Below, one piece after another: positions 25,060 to 34,422 of a stretch of 64,000 nt of DNA (its first letter is position 1; every line of letters begins with the position of its first letter). A program made the translations under genes and the position numbers. The stretch spans positions 1-64,000 of the forward strand of contig JACKGR010000004.1 of NCBI GenBank assembly GCA_020631895.1, read 5' to 3'. The notes under the pieces are model-generated. The model was not told the origin of the DNA and did no database searches. It saw nothing but the letters and a program-made list of their open reading frames with translations. The DNA is from Candidatus Nomurabacteria bacterium. GTDB taxonomy: Bacteria; Patescibacteriota; Saccharimonadia; Saccharimonadales; UBA7683.

Positions 25060-26574
25060 ATGAAAAATAAACTTTCTAACATGACAAGCCCTTCCCATGG
25101 CTTGAAAGGCGAATCGAAGGGTTGGTTTAAGGGACAACAGCCAGTAGTTGCTCGTTTGCGACAATTATTAGCTAGCTTTAGTTTATTGGTAATGTTGACA
25201 GCATTGATGCTGGTCGGAAGTTTTGGTTTGCCGGCTCAGGATAATAACCAGGTAGCCGCCCAGTCAGCCCAGCCGACCTTTAAATGTGGTAATAGTTTTT
25301 ATATTTCATCTGGTGATAATATCGGCGATCCGTCTCAGCTAAGCTTGGTTGTTTTTAGTGGGCAAACTGCTAGCTTACAAAACGTCGGCAGCCCAGCAGG
25401 CACATTTGACTACAATGGTATAGGCTTTAACCATCTCGATGGCTATATTTATGGTGTTAGCTCCGATAATAATCCGGGCGAAATTCTTCGCATTGGTTCT
25501 GACGGTAGTGCAGTGAGCTTAGGTATCCCAGCTGGTCTCCCGGTTGCTACCAACCTTGTTTATAATTCGGGTGCAGTGGGCGACAATGACCGATATTTCA
25601 TACATCCAGCAACTGCAGGTGGAACACCTAATAACGACGTGTACGAGATTGATATCAGTACTGCCACCCCCACAATTGTCGCTACGCATACTTTTAGTAG
25701 TTTTCAATACCAAGATTTTGATTTCAATCCACGAAATGGCATGGCCTATAGCTTTGATGGTTCTATTGATAGGGTAGTTCAGATAAATCTTAGTACCAAC
25801 ATCGTTACTCCGGTCGGGCCAGTCATAACATCCATTGGTTCTAATATCGGCGCGATCTTTTTTGATAGTGCTGACAACATGTACGTTGAGGCCAGTAACG
25901 GAAAAATCTTTAGGATTGCGATAACTAGTTTCGTTGTCACCGAGCTCGCAGACGGACCTAGTGTTTCTAGAGTTGACGGCACCTCCTGCCCCTATGCTCC
26001 AACCATCACCAAAGACGCTACCCCCCGCACTGTAGTTGCCGGTGGCGAAGTAACCTATAGCTACACCATCAGTAATGGGCATCCCACACTACCGATTACC
26101 GGCCTCGATTTTAGCGACACCATGGATAGTGGCCGAACCTATATAGCGGGTAGCTTAGATAACTCCGAAGTGGGTGGTACCGCTAATAGCTACGGTGGCA
26201 CTAACAGCCTGACCATTACCGATATTACTATTCCTCCCAATAGCAGTCAGGTAGTGACGGTAAAGGTGAAGATACCGAATGATATTACTGGAACCGTTAC
26301 ACTTAAGAACCAAGCCTGCATCGAAGGTGGTGGTTTGGGCAATCTAGCTCAGCCAATCTTTGATGAGATCTGCTCTGATGATCCAACTACCCCAGCCTTT
26401 GGTGACCCCACCAACATCGAGGTTAACCCAGCTCCACCAATTCCGGGTCCCCCAGAAACTGGGCTGAATAAAACAAACAGCAACCAACTAGTAATTTCTT
26501 TTACGATTATCGGAATAGTGGTGCTGTTAGCTATTATTGCAAGATTAAAAAAGATAGGTGCGTTCTCCAAGTAA
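25060..26574 (+). CDS. Sortase-type cell-surface protein with propeller-like and DUF11 domains
   Basis: A 504-residue exported protein: a long N-terminus with a hydrophobic segment (about 38-60), a region of short beta repeats (about 75-310, GIGFNHLDGYIYGVSS, DFDFNPRNGMAYSFDGS) resembling a DUF6923-like propeller, then one DUF11-type Ig-like domain (about 315-410, TVVAGGEVTYSYTISN). The end is a sorting signal: PPETG (464-468), a 17-residue helix and a basic tail. A sortase is encoded next door, so covalent anchoring to the wall is likely. Probably a surface adhesin or stalk component. Confidence 0.8.
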   Translation: MKNKLSNMTSPSHGLKGESKGWFKGQQPVVARLRQLLASFSLLVMLTALMLVGSFGLPAQDNNQVAAQSAQPTFKCGNSFYISSGDNIGDPSQLSLVVFSGQTASLQNVGSPAGTFDYNGIGFNHLDGYIYGVSSDNNPGEILRIGSDGSAVSLGIPAGLPVATNLVYNSGAVGDNDRYFIHPATAGGTPNNDVYEIDISTATPTIVATHTFSSFQYQDFDFNPRNGMAYSFDGSIDRVVQINLSTNIVTPVGPVITSIGSNIGAIFFDSADNMYVEASNGKIFRIAITSFVVTELADGPSVSRVDGTSCPYAPTITKDATPRTVVAGGEVTYSYTISNGHPTLPITGLDFSDTMDSGRTYIAGSLDNSEVGGTANSYGGTNSLTITDITIPPNSSQVVTVKVKIPNDITGTVTLKNQACIEGGGLGNLAQPIFDEICSDDPTTPAFGDPTNIEVNPAPPIPGPPETGLNKTNSNQLVISFTIIGIVVLLAIIARLKKIGAFSK

Positions 26575-26987
26575 CTTACCGCGAACCCCTGTCCAGCAAA
26601 AATCTACAACAGTATTAGGTTTAAGTATGAAACTACAAATACAGTATACCAAAATCTCTAGCTACAAAATCCGAGAAGCACTTTGTAGTCAACTGGCGCA
26701 ATATTTAGTACTGAATCATCCGTACTTTCTAGAATATACGATGTACCTAATTCCAGGGGGGGCATGTCATAGCCCCGAACCCTTAAATCCGCAGAGCCAC
26801 GGATGAGGAACACCTAGTTGAACGAACCTCAGCGATTTAGTAAAACTGTTAGGCTTCATGAGTTTAGTGCGCTGTATCCTAAGAATGGTCTTGGTGCCAC
26901 TAAAGGTTTCTTCAATTTTAAAGCGGTGTCAGTAAGTTTTCTAAATTTTAGTCCGACTACGGCTGAAGTCATGATTCATGGTTAGTA
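26575..26987. other. Intergenic stretch without a convincing gene
   Basis: Between the convergent surface-protein and sortase genes. It has an 82-codon overlapping plus frame and a second open plus stretch (about 26825-26980) with no start and no recognisable family, so it may hold decayed gene remnants. A short hairpin with GGGGGC/GCCCC arms lies at about 26756-26776. No tRNA or other known RNA is seen. Confidence 0.4.
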
Positions 26988-27671
26988 CTATGGAAATGGA
27001 AACTCATGTACAGACGGCTTTTGATTTGGGGTTACGAACTGAGGGCTTGCTACAATGACTAAACGTCCGTCTGCCTCGCCCTTTAATGAACAAGAGTATA
27101 GGGTAAGTTTTGGATCAGTGCTCAAGTCTTCTATTTTAACTGCGTCACGAGCTACTGAATAGCTATTTTTAACCTTATAGTCGTACCATTTACCCTCATA
27201 ATGAACGCGGATGTTGTCGCCCTCACTGAGCTTATCGATATTATAAAATGGAGACTTTACCCGAGTGCCCCCTGGAGTTAAGCCGAGACTGAAACGGTGA
27301 GCGCTGAGTATGAAGTTTCCTCCTTTTATTGGGTTGCCGCGATCTGAAAAACGCCACCACGCACCTTTCTCTAAACTCGCAGGAGTGTTTTCACCAGGCC
27401 CCTCCCCATAATACGGAACTTCGATATTTAACTTTTCTATCTGAATACGATTTCTGTTGTCGTGTGCATCGTCTTCGGTATTTAAATCAATACTTGAAGC
27501 TATGTGGAACCTATTATTAACTATAGCCGGGGACTGGGTTAAAAATAATAAGTATGCACCCCCCAGCAGAAGTATGATCGAGACAATTAAAACAAGCACT
27601 GATTTCTTTGATTTCTTCTTCACTGACACATTGTATTTATAATACATGTATGATCTATTGGTAAACATCAT
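26988..27671 (-). CDS. Sortase (class D/E-like)
   Basis: A 227-residue membrane transpeptidase that cuts LPxTG-like signals and attaches proteins to the wall. An N-terminal helix (about 22-46) is followed by the sortase barrel with H125 (LSAHRF), C194 in TLYSCS and R203 (DGRLVI), the His-Cys-Arg triad. The neighbouring surface protein with PPETG is the obvious substrate. A TATAAT box ends eight bases before the second ATG (27668), so that codon could be the leaderless start. It lies between the two ftsEX copies. Confidence 0.88.
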   Translation of the reverse strand: MMFTNRSYMYYKYNVSVKKKSKKSVLVLIVSIILLLGGAYLLFLTQSPAIVNNRFHIASSIDLNTEDDAHDNRNRIQIEKLNIEVPYYGEGPGENTPASLEKGAWWRFSDRGNPIKGGNFILSAHRFSLGLTPGGTRVKSPFYNIDKLSEGDNIRVHYEGKWYDYKVKNSYSVARDAVKIEDLSTDPKLTLYSCSLKGEADGRLVIVASPQFVTPNQKPSVHEFPFP

Positions 27672-27777
27672 CTAGTATTATAACATAAGCAGTCGTAGTT
27701 AATCTACTCCGCAAGATTGATAAAACAGTCAAAAACAAATACATAAAATACTACTGTTAACATACGTATTGGCGTTG

Positions 27778-28737
27778 TTATTTTGTATGACTAAAGCGTA
27801 GATGTTTTCTGATTGCAAGATACGCCGAGAATGAACCAATTGCAATCCCAATCAGCAGTGTAGCTGGGACAAGTAACCAAACTATACTCTGGAACTTTTC
27901 TACAGCCGGGCGAATTTCTTCAACGTAACTCCCCAGTTTTGGCGCCTGTCCTAATACTAATAAGTAGAAGAATAAGCTCGCAAACACACCTGCAATCGCC
28001 CCGTAAATTGAAGCCTCCACCAGAAACGGACCCCTTATGTACCACTTGCTCGCACCAATCAACTGCATAATTTCAATTTCGTCTTTTCTATTAAAGATTG
28101 CCATCCTAATGGTGTTTAAGATAACTAGTATTGAGATTGCCCCAAATAGTAAACTGGCTACGAATCCCCCGTTTCTTAAAAACTTTGCGATATTACCGAG
28201 TCTATCCACCGCAACCCTTTTTGCATCATCCTTGTACGAATCTTTGTAAACAATTTTGGAGTACTTTTTAGCCCTGGTGATTTCTACTACATCTTGTAGC
28301 TTGCCGGTGTCGTATGTTTTTACTTTTATACTGGCCGGGAAGGTATCATCATTGGTCTGCGACAGTGACTGCAACTCTTTAATGCTATCCTTAATACTAG
28401 CCTCATAATTAGCCCTGGCCTCCTCTTTGGAGACGTATGTTACCTCTTTTACGCCTAAACTTGAGTCGTTTCTGATTGCCGATGACACCTCGTCAATCTG
28501 TTCTTTTGAGACATTTGCATTGAAGTAGATAGAAACATCAATATTGTCTGTAAATGATTTTACGGTGCTTGTTAACGTATAGCTTGCAAACAATGTAAGT
28601 AGAATACACGCGAGAGTTATGCCCATCACGACTGTTGCCGCGACTGAAAGCCATGCGTTTCTGATAAAACTATGTGATCCGATTACAAAAACACGTCTAG
28701 CGTTAATCAGTTTTCTTTTGAAGTTTGATCCCTTCAT
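27778..28737 (-). CDS. ftsX: Cell division permease-like protein FtsX, copy 2
   Basis: A 319-residue FtsX with the same topology as copy 1 and only scattered conservative changes. It starts one base after the intact ftsE stop and so forms the complete ftsE-ftsX operon. In the presumed ancestral order its stop would be followed by the CHAP hydrolase gene, but the sortase cassette and the second ftsX now intervene. The paired FtsE makes this copy the more likely functional one. Confidence 0.92.
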   Translation of the reverse strand: MKGSNFKRKLINARRVFVIGSHSFIRNAWLSVAATVVMGITLACILLTLFASYTLTSTVKSFTDNIDVSIYFNANVSKEQIDEVSSAIRNDSSLGVKEVTYVSKEEARANYEASIKDSIKELQSLSQTNDDTFPASIKVKTYDTGKLQDVVEITRAKKYSKIVYKDSYKDDAKRVAVDRLGNIAKFLRNGGFVASLLFGAISILVILNTIRMAIFNRKDEIEIMQLIGASKWYIRGPFLVEASIYGAIAGVFASLFFYLLVLGQAPKLGSYVEEIRPAVEKFQSIVWLLVPATLLIGIAIGSFSAYLAIRKHLRFSHTK

Positions 28738-28738
28738 G

Positions 28739-29419
28739 CTATTTAGCCCCTGCTTTAACAGATGTGTCATTAGATATTCGGCCGCCATCAATTGTGATGA
28801 CTCTTCGCTTCAGTTTTTTAACAATATCTTGGTTGTGGGTTGTCATTAAGACAGTTGTGCCGTGTTGATTAATCTTCTCTAAAACTGCCACAACGTCCCA
28901 GGCGTGTTTTGGGTCTAGGTTACCTGTTGGCTCATCAGCAATCAATATTTTTGGCTGTCGAACAACTGCACGTGCAATTGCGACTCTTTGTTGCTCACCG
29001 CCAGATAGCTCTTTAGGAAAGCTTTTTTCTTTACCATTTAAGCCAACAAGATCTATCACCCGCGGAACTGTAAAGTTGATCTCTTTACTTGTCATACCGA
29101 CAATCTCAAGTGCAAAAGCAATGTTTTCAAATACAGTTCTGTTTGGAAGCAGTTTAAAATCTTGATAGATTGTACCAATTTTACGTCTTAAAAGTGGTAT
29201 CTCGCGATCTTTTAACTGATCATAGTCAATGCCACCAACTACAATTTTACCTGCAGTAGGTTTTTCCTCACGAGTTAGAAGTTTTAGCAAGGTGGACTTG
29301 CCTGCTCCACTGGCACCGACTATTAATACAAACTCTTTTGGAGCAATATGAAGTGAAACTCGGTCAAGTGCCAGCCCCTTTTTGCCATATTTTTTTGTTA
29401 CTCGGTCAAATAGAATCAC
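28739..29419 (-). CDS. ftsE: Cell division ATP-binding protein FtsE
   Basis: ATPase that powers FtsX. The 226-residue protein is complete: Walker A (VGASGAGKSTLLKLL, about 33-47), Q-loop (IGTIYQDFKLL), signature (LSGGEQQRVAIARA) and Walker B (ILIADEPTGNLDP). It follows prfB by 26 bases, the common prfB-ftsE-ftsX order. No frameshift or truncation, in contrast to the remnant at 24063. Confidence 0.95.
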   Translation of the reverse strand: MILFDRVTKKYGKKGLALDRVSLHIAPKEFVLIVGASGAGKSTLLKLLTREEKPTAGKIVVGGIDYDQLKDREIPLLRRKIGTIYQDFKLLPNRTVFENIAFALEIVGMTSKEINFTVPRVIDLVGLNGKEKSFPKELSGGEQQRVAIARAVVRQPKILIADEPTGNLDPKHAWDVVAVLEKINQHGTTVLMTTHNQDIVKKLKRRVITIDGGRISNDTSVKAGAK

Positions 29420-29445
29420 GCTTACGATTGTAACAAATTTTTGGC

Positions 29446-30504
29446 TTAGTTCAAAAAGGGATCGAGGTCGCCGTCTAAAACTTTTTGTGCGTCTTTAACC
29501 TCAAACTTAGTTTTAGTATTTTTTACTTGGCTATATGGATGAAGCACGTAATTTCTGATTTGATTTCCCCAGGCTGCCTCTTGGTTTGGCCCTTTGAGTT
29601 CAGAGATACGCTCGGCGTGTTGCTCAACTTGAAGCTGGGCTAATTTTGAGCGGAGAATCTTCATGGCAGTCTCTTTGTTTTGAATCTGAGACTTTTCGTT
29701 TTGAATTGAAACTACAATATTGGTTGGAATGTGTGTAATTCTAACAGCGCTGTCGGTTGTGTTAACACTTTGCCCACCGTGGCCACTGGCCCTGAAAACA
29801 TCTACTCTAATATCCTTTTCATCAATCTCTACCTCGTCCGGCTCATCAATCTGAGGCAAAACCTCAACCATTGCAAAGCTAGTTTGACGCAAGTTGTCTG
29901 AGTTGAATGGACTAAGTCGAACCAAGCGATGCACACCATGCTCAGACTGCAATTTACCGAATGCGTTTACACCCGAGATGGTAATTGTTGCGCTTTTTAT
30001 CCCTGCTTCCTCTCCTCGTGACTCATCCACCAGTTCTGCCTTATAGCCGCTCTTCTCTGCCCACCTTAAGTACATCCTCTCAAGCATCGATGTCCAGTCC
30101 ATTGCATCAACTCCACCCGCTCCGGCTTGGAGCCTAATAACTGCATCATGATCATCGTATGGACCGTTATATTTAAGAGACTTCTTTAAATCATCAAGAT
30201 ATCTTAAAGCTTCTTCAATTTGTTTTGATATTTCACTTGATAAAGACTCATCGCCCATCTCCGCCAACTCTCGAGCCTCATCAATCTTTTGTTTTAAAGT
30301 AACCCATGGCTCAACCGTCAATTTTAATTTAGCTTGTTTTTTTGATAGTTTTTGCGCATTTTCAGAATTATCCCAGACATGAGGATCTTCAAGCTCCTTA
30401 TTTATTTCATCAAGTTCTAATAATTTTCTATCAAAATCGAGCTCACGAAATGAACTATCGAGCTCTCCAGAAATTATTGATATTTTTTTAATCTGATCCT
30501 GCAT
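29446..30504 (-). CDS. prfB: Peptide chain release factor 2
   Basis: Terminates translation at UGA and UAA. The 352-residue protein has the SPF stop-recognition tripeptide (VRLSPFNSDN) and the GGQ catalytic loop (ASGHGGQSVNTTDSAVRI). It reads as one uninterrupted frame, so the programmed +1 frameshift of many bacterial prfB genes is absent. Its presence shows that UGA is a stop codon here, unlike Gracilibacteria and Absconditabacteria. Confidence 0.96.
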   Translation of the reverse strand: MQDQIKKISIISGELDSSFRELDFDRKLLELDEINKELEDPHVWDNSENAQKLSKKQAKLKLTVEPWVTLKQKIDEARELAEMGDESLSSEISKQIEEALRYLDDLKKSLKYNGPYDDHDAVIRLQAGAGGVDAMDWTSMLERMYLRWAEKSGYKAELVDESRGEEAGIKSATITISGVNAFGKLQSEHGVHRLVRLSPFNSDNLRQTSFAMVEVLPQIDEPDEVEIDEKDIRVDVFRASGHGGQSVNTTDSAVRITHIPTNIVVSIQNEKSQIQNKETAMKILRSKLAQLQVEQHAERISELKGPNQEAAWGNQIRNYVLHPYSQVKNTKTKFEVKDAQKVLDGDLDPFLN

Positions 30505-30523
30505 ACAAATAAGTATATCTTAC

Positions 30524-31795
30524 TTATATAAAGTCTGCTGTCCAATCCTGAGATTCAAACTCTTGATTATAATCGTAGTCTGACGTGGGCACCTCAAATG
30601 GTAAGGTATATTCATCGCTTCTCTCGTGAGCCAAGTGATATGCTTTTCTAAGCTCTGCTTCTTCCCCGACACACTCGAATGGCTTCTCTAAATCGCCAAT
30701 TCCCATAATTGCCTTAAATGTTTGAGTTAAACTTTCTTTTTTAAATAAATTCTCTCCATTAAATATTGCTGATAGATCACTCGGCTCTACAAAAGGTGCA
30801 AATAGAAGAAAACTGTTAGCGCATTTTGGGCAATTTCCGCACCACCCAAGTTTTGAGTTATCATTACCTAGCTTATAATTAAATACATTACACGATGAAA
30901 ATTCTCTAGAATAATCATTCCATGCATATTCAACAAACATTTCTGCTATCTTTAGCTCGCTATATCTTCTGAGCGGCGAACCAACATTGATATCTTTAGA
31001 AATATAACTTTGAACATAATCGGAAAATGCTACTTCCGCTAGCCACGTTTTAGACCATTGATGGGCCACAGGAAGGTCGCCAATATATGAGTATGGCTCT
31101 TCTCCTTCGTGACCAATCGCGGTAAGAACGGTTTTCTTACCAAGCAGTATCGCTTGTATAAGTGCTATTGAAAGTACAATATAAGTTATCGGGACATGTC
31201 CATCTAGCGCTCCCCTATCAGATGCAAGTCTCAAATTGTTCATATCGATTTGTCTTTTTGATTTTATGACAGGTTGATCAAATGTATCTAAAACTTTCGG
31301 ATAGGCGCTAGAATTTGTCATATACCATGGTGAAAAATCTTGTCCTTTATCTTTTAGAAGCTGAGCTAGTAGAAGAGAATCTTTACCTCCGCTCTGTAGA
31401 ACTAGAGGGGTATGATCTTTGGTTTGATATTGAACTGCTTTTGGGTTGCTTTGGATTGAAGTTTTAAAGTGACCTAGATCTTCTCGATTTAATTTATTCT
31501 CATAAGCGAATTGGCTCAAACCTTCTTGATATGCGGTTGAAAAAAATGATGCCTGAGTCTCATCAATTTCAAATTTTTTAGTATCAATATCCGGCAGAGG
31601 GAAAGTTTTATAATATGATGTTCCGATAAGAATAAATGCCAAGAACAAAGCTTTATCTAGGACTTCTTTATCGTAATCTTGGATAACGTCAGTAAATTCT
31701 ACAGTTTCTGTAAACTCTATGCCTGAATTCTCGTAGGAGAAATATGCCTTGTTTTCAGCTTCAACAAATTTATAGTTCTTTAAAACAAAGCTCAC
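30524..31795 (-). CDS. murL: UDP-MurNAc-L-Ala-L-Glu epimerase (MurL)
   Basis: Converts the L-Glu of UDP-MurNAc-L-Ala-L-Glu into D-Glu in an ATP-dependent reaction, replacing glutamate racemase. The 423-residue protein has the PP-loop SGGKDS at residues 135-140 typical of MurL, a later HEGEEPYSYIG region and a C-terminal WCGNCPKC Cys motif. It overlaps murD by four bases. That pairing with a MurD-type ligase is the diagnostic MurD2-MurL arrangement described in Xanthomonas. The call rests on motif plus context. Confidence 0.8.
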   Translation of the reverse strand: MSFVLKNYKFVEAENKAYFSYENSGIEFTETVEFTDVIQDYDKEVLDKALFLAFILIGTSYYKTFPLPDIDTKKFEIDETQASFFSTAYQEGLSQFAYENKLNREDLGHFKTSIQSNPKAVQYQTKDHTPLVLQSGGKDSLLLAQLLKDKGQDFSPWYMTNSSAYPKVLDTFDQPVIKSKRQIDMNNLRLASDRGALDGHVPITYIVLSIALIQAILLGKKTVLTAIGHEGEEPYSYIGDLPVAHQWSKTWLAEVAFSDYVQSYISKDINVGSPLRRYSELKIAEMFVEYAWNDYSREFSSCNVFNYKLGNDNSKLGWCGNCPKCANSFLLFAPFVEPSDLSAIFNGENLFKKESLTQTFKAIMGIGDLEKPFECVGEEAELRKAYHLAHERSDEYTLPFEVPTSDYDYNQEFESQDWTADFI

Positions 31796-33081
31796 TTTAG
31801 TTCTCCTACAATTTTTTGATACTGCTTACCACGCTCCTCGAAATTTTTAAACATGTCAAAGCTCGGACACCCTGGACTTAGCAAAACTAGATCACCTTCT
31901 GATGTATAACTTTGAGCCTTTTGAATAATAGCTTTGAAGTCTTTACTCTTTATAATCTCATAATTATTGTAGCCCGCATTATTTAGGGCTGTCGCTATAG
32001 TCTCTGCCGTTTGTCCTATCAAAACAACTTTTTTAACTTCTTTTTTAGCAATGACCTGTGCAAGTTCCGAGAAATCAGCTTTACGGTCAAAACCACCAGC
32101 AATCAGAACAGTTGGTTGATTAAATGAACTTACGGCTGCTCTGGTTGATGCAGGATTTGGACTATAACTATCGTCATAATATTTAACCCCGTCTAATTCG
32201 CGGACAAATTCGAGCCTATGAGGTAACCCCCTAAAGTTTGTTACAGCATTTTTAATGGCATTAATATCCTGAGTGTAGCGCCATGCAGCAGAAACTGCAG
32301 CGCAAATATTCTCTAAATTATGAGGACCCAGTAACCCGACTTCTGATATATCACATATGATATTGCCATCAATATTTATTTTTGAATTCTTGTCGATATG
32401 GGCACCTTCATCTGTCATATAACGTACTTTTTTGGCTTGTGAACTTTGTGCTGCCTTTTTACTAAGTGGATTTGTAGGATGGTAAATCATTAAATTGTCT
32501 TCTGTCTGAAATCTACCAATATTACTTTTTGCCATTACATAATCATCCATATCGGCATGAATATTTAAATGATCCGGCTCAATCATTAGTATCACAGCTG
32601 TTTCTGGCGATTTCTCAATATCCCACAGCTGAAAACTTGATAGCTCAAACACAACAAAATCTGAGGATTTTATCTTCGGTAATACCTCGAGTGCAGGTAC
32701 GCCAATATTGCCGACAAGTTGTACTGTTTTGCCACTCGCTCTCAAAATTTCAGCGACCAATGAGCAGGTAGTTCCCTTGCCTTTTGTGCCAGTCACCCCG
32801 ATTATTGGAGCAGGGCATTCCTCAAAAAACTCATTTGTAGCTGACCAAATCTTTCCGTCGGTTTTAATTTTGTCTGGATTTAAACTTGCAGTTCTAACAA
32901 CGAGATCAAAACCATTCAATTTTTTAAAAACACCTTCGCCGAGCACAGTATCTGCTCCTTGCGGTAGTGGACGTGCTGTCTCTTGTGCCTCGTCAAAAAT
33001 AGTTACGTCAGCTCCTAGTTTGGACCAATATTTATAGTTCTCCTCTCCCTCCACTCCGTAACCAGCAACTGCTACCTTCAT
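31792..33081 (-). CDS. murD: UDP-MurNAc-L-alanine:glutamate ligase (MurD/MurD2)
   Basis: Adds glutamate to UDP-MurNAc-L-Ala in peptidoglycan precursor synthesis. The 429-residue Mur ligase has the N-terminal VAVAGYGVEGEENYKYW, the P-loop GVTGTKGKGTTCSL, the PDHLNIHADM segment and the C-terminal VLIAGGFDRKADFSEL and LLSPGCPSFDMF. I start at ATG 33081, after the M16 stop with CTGGAG as ribosome site. With murL next to it, the substrate is probably L-Glu (inference). Confidence 0.92.
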   Translation of the reverse strand: MKVAVAGYGVEGEENYKYWSKLGADVTIFDEAQETARPLPQGADTVLGEGVFKKLNGFDLVVRTASLNPDKIKTDGKIWSATNEFFEECPAPIIGVTGTKGKGTTCSLVAEILRASGKTVQLVGNIGVPALEVLPKIKSSDFVVFELSSFQLWDIEKSPETAVILMIEPDHLNIHADMDDYVMAKSNIGRFQTEDNLMIYHPTNPLSKKAAQSSQAKKVRYMTDEGAHIDKNSKINIDGNIICDISEVGLLGPHNLENICAAVSAAWRYTQDINAIKNAVTNFRGLPHRLEFVRELDGVKYYDDSYSPNPASTRAAVSSFNQPTVLIAGGFDRKADFSELAQVIAKKEVKKVVLIGQTAETIATALNNAGYNNYEIIKSKDFKAIIQKAQSYTSEGDLVLLSPGCPSFDMFKNFEERGKQYQKIVGELK

Positions 33082-33082
33082 A

Positions 33083-34366
33083 CTAACTCCAGAGCTTTGC
33101 GAGCTCTTCATGCAACTCGTCTACTAGTTTTTGACCGCAGCTACCGAGCACTCCAAAGTCCCACAAGGCTTCTTTGTGAAACTCCTGAGCGATAGAAGTT
33201 ACCCGGTTCATGGTAACGCCCTTTATTCTTTCGGGTATACGCTTGTAATCCATAACCTCACCAGTTATCGAATACTCATAGCTATAGCCATGCAATATAC
33301 TCCCAACTGTTTGTGCTCCCATCTGGAAGCTTCCAAGTGCATACTCCTTGGAGGCTTTGAGCTTTTCTGGTTTTAGATTACCTTTTAGAACTGTCTTTAG
33401 GTGTTTTACTATAACACCTAGAGCCTCTTTGGCATTTTCTGGACTAACCTGAAAATCAAAATCCCAGATACTATAATCATGTCCACGATTACCGCCAGAA
33501 AATATATAATATGCCAGACCTTTTTCTCTTATATCACCCAATATAAGAGAGTCAGTAGTTGCGGTCAGAATATTATTCAGGGCATTTAGCGCATCAATTT
33601 CAGGTTCTGAAATACGTCTTGGTAGCATCATTGTAAAGCTTACATAAAGTGACTCGACAGTTTTATTCTCTATATATAAAGGTTCATCGTGATGAGATAA
33701 CTTAGTTTCAGGAAGAGAAATTTGGCTGCCCTCTGGTAATTCAAGATTTTTCTCTATTATATTTACAAATTTATCCCGGCGTCCTTGAAAATCACCGGCG
33801 ACTACAAAACAGATATTTGATAAATTATGAGTTCTTTTATAATGAGCGCGAACATCGTCTATCGTTACGTTATTAAGTTTGCCTAGACGTGATCTATCAC
33901 TAGTAACTAAAAATCCAGCTCGCTCATAAAGTGCGAGACTTAGCTGTCTAAAATAATTACTCAGGTGCCCCGAGAGCTCCTCTTTAACACTTCCTACCTC
34001 TGCAGTAAACTCTTCTTGTAAGAATAGTGGCTTTGAGATTGATAGCATTAAAAGACTTAAAATTCTATCCCACTCAAAGTCTGCACATTCACCTACGTAG
34101 CCAACGTTATACATATTTGTGTATGCATTAGAATAGGCACCGTTCTTTTTAACTTCAGCTTCAAACGTCCTGGCTTTTCTGAACTTTTGATTAGCACCAC
34201 ACAGAAGATGTTCCATTACGTGTGGAGTCTCCCATTTGTTTTCAGGAGCAAGAAAATCACCAGCCCGAACTGTAAAATCATAGCTCATCACTTGTGCTTG
34301 GGGCACATCAATAAGTAACCCACTGACACCATTGCTTAGTTTTATTTCACGAACTGTATGTTTCAT
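33083..34366 (-). CDS. M16 (insulinase-like) zinc peptidase
   Basis: A 427-residue metallopeptidase with the inverted zinc motif HxxEH at H49-V-M-E52-H53 and the third ligand Glu near residue 129 (GSVKEELSGHL). Two similar half-domains follow in the usual M16 way. It has no signal peptide, so it probably processes peptides in the cytosol. A TATACT box ends seven bases before the ATG, pointing to a leaderless mRNA. murD follows immediately. Confidence 0.9.
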   Translation of the reverse strand: MKHTVREIKLSNGVSGLLIDVPQAQVMSYDFTVRAGDFLAPENKWETPHVMEHLLCGANQKFRKARTFEAEVKKNGAYSNAYTNMYNVGYVGECADFEWDRILSLLMLSISKPLFLQEEFTAEVGSVKEELSGHLSNYFRQLSLALYERAGFLVTSDRSRLGKLNNVTIDDVRAHYKRTHNLSNICFVVAGDFQGRRDKFVNIIEKNLELPEGSQISLPETKLSHHDEPLYIENKTVESLYVSFTMMLPRRISEPEIDALNALNNILTATTDSLILGDIREKGLAYYIFSGGNRGHDYSIWDFDFQVSPENAKEALGVIVKHLKTVLKGNLKPEKLKASKEYALGSFQMGAQTVGSILHGYSYEYSITGEVMDYKRIPERIKGVTMNRVTSIAQEFHKEALWDFGVLGSCGQKLVDELHEELAKLWS

Positions 34367-34422
34367 TTACATTAGTATAGAGGTTTTTTAGCCTATGGGC
34401 TAGGTAAAAAGATACTTTTTAA

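Noticed and set aside
29446..30504. Programmed frameshift in prfB
   Set aside because: The gene is one uninterrupted frame from ATG to stop.
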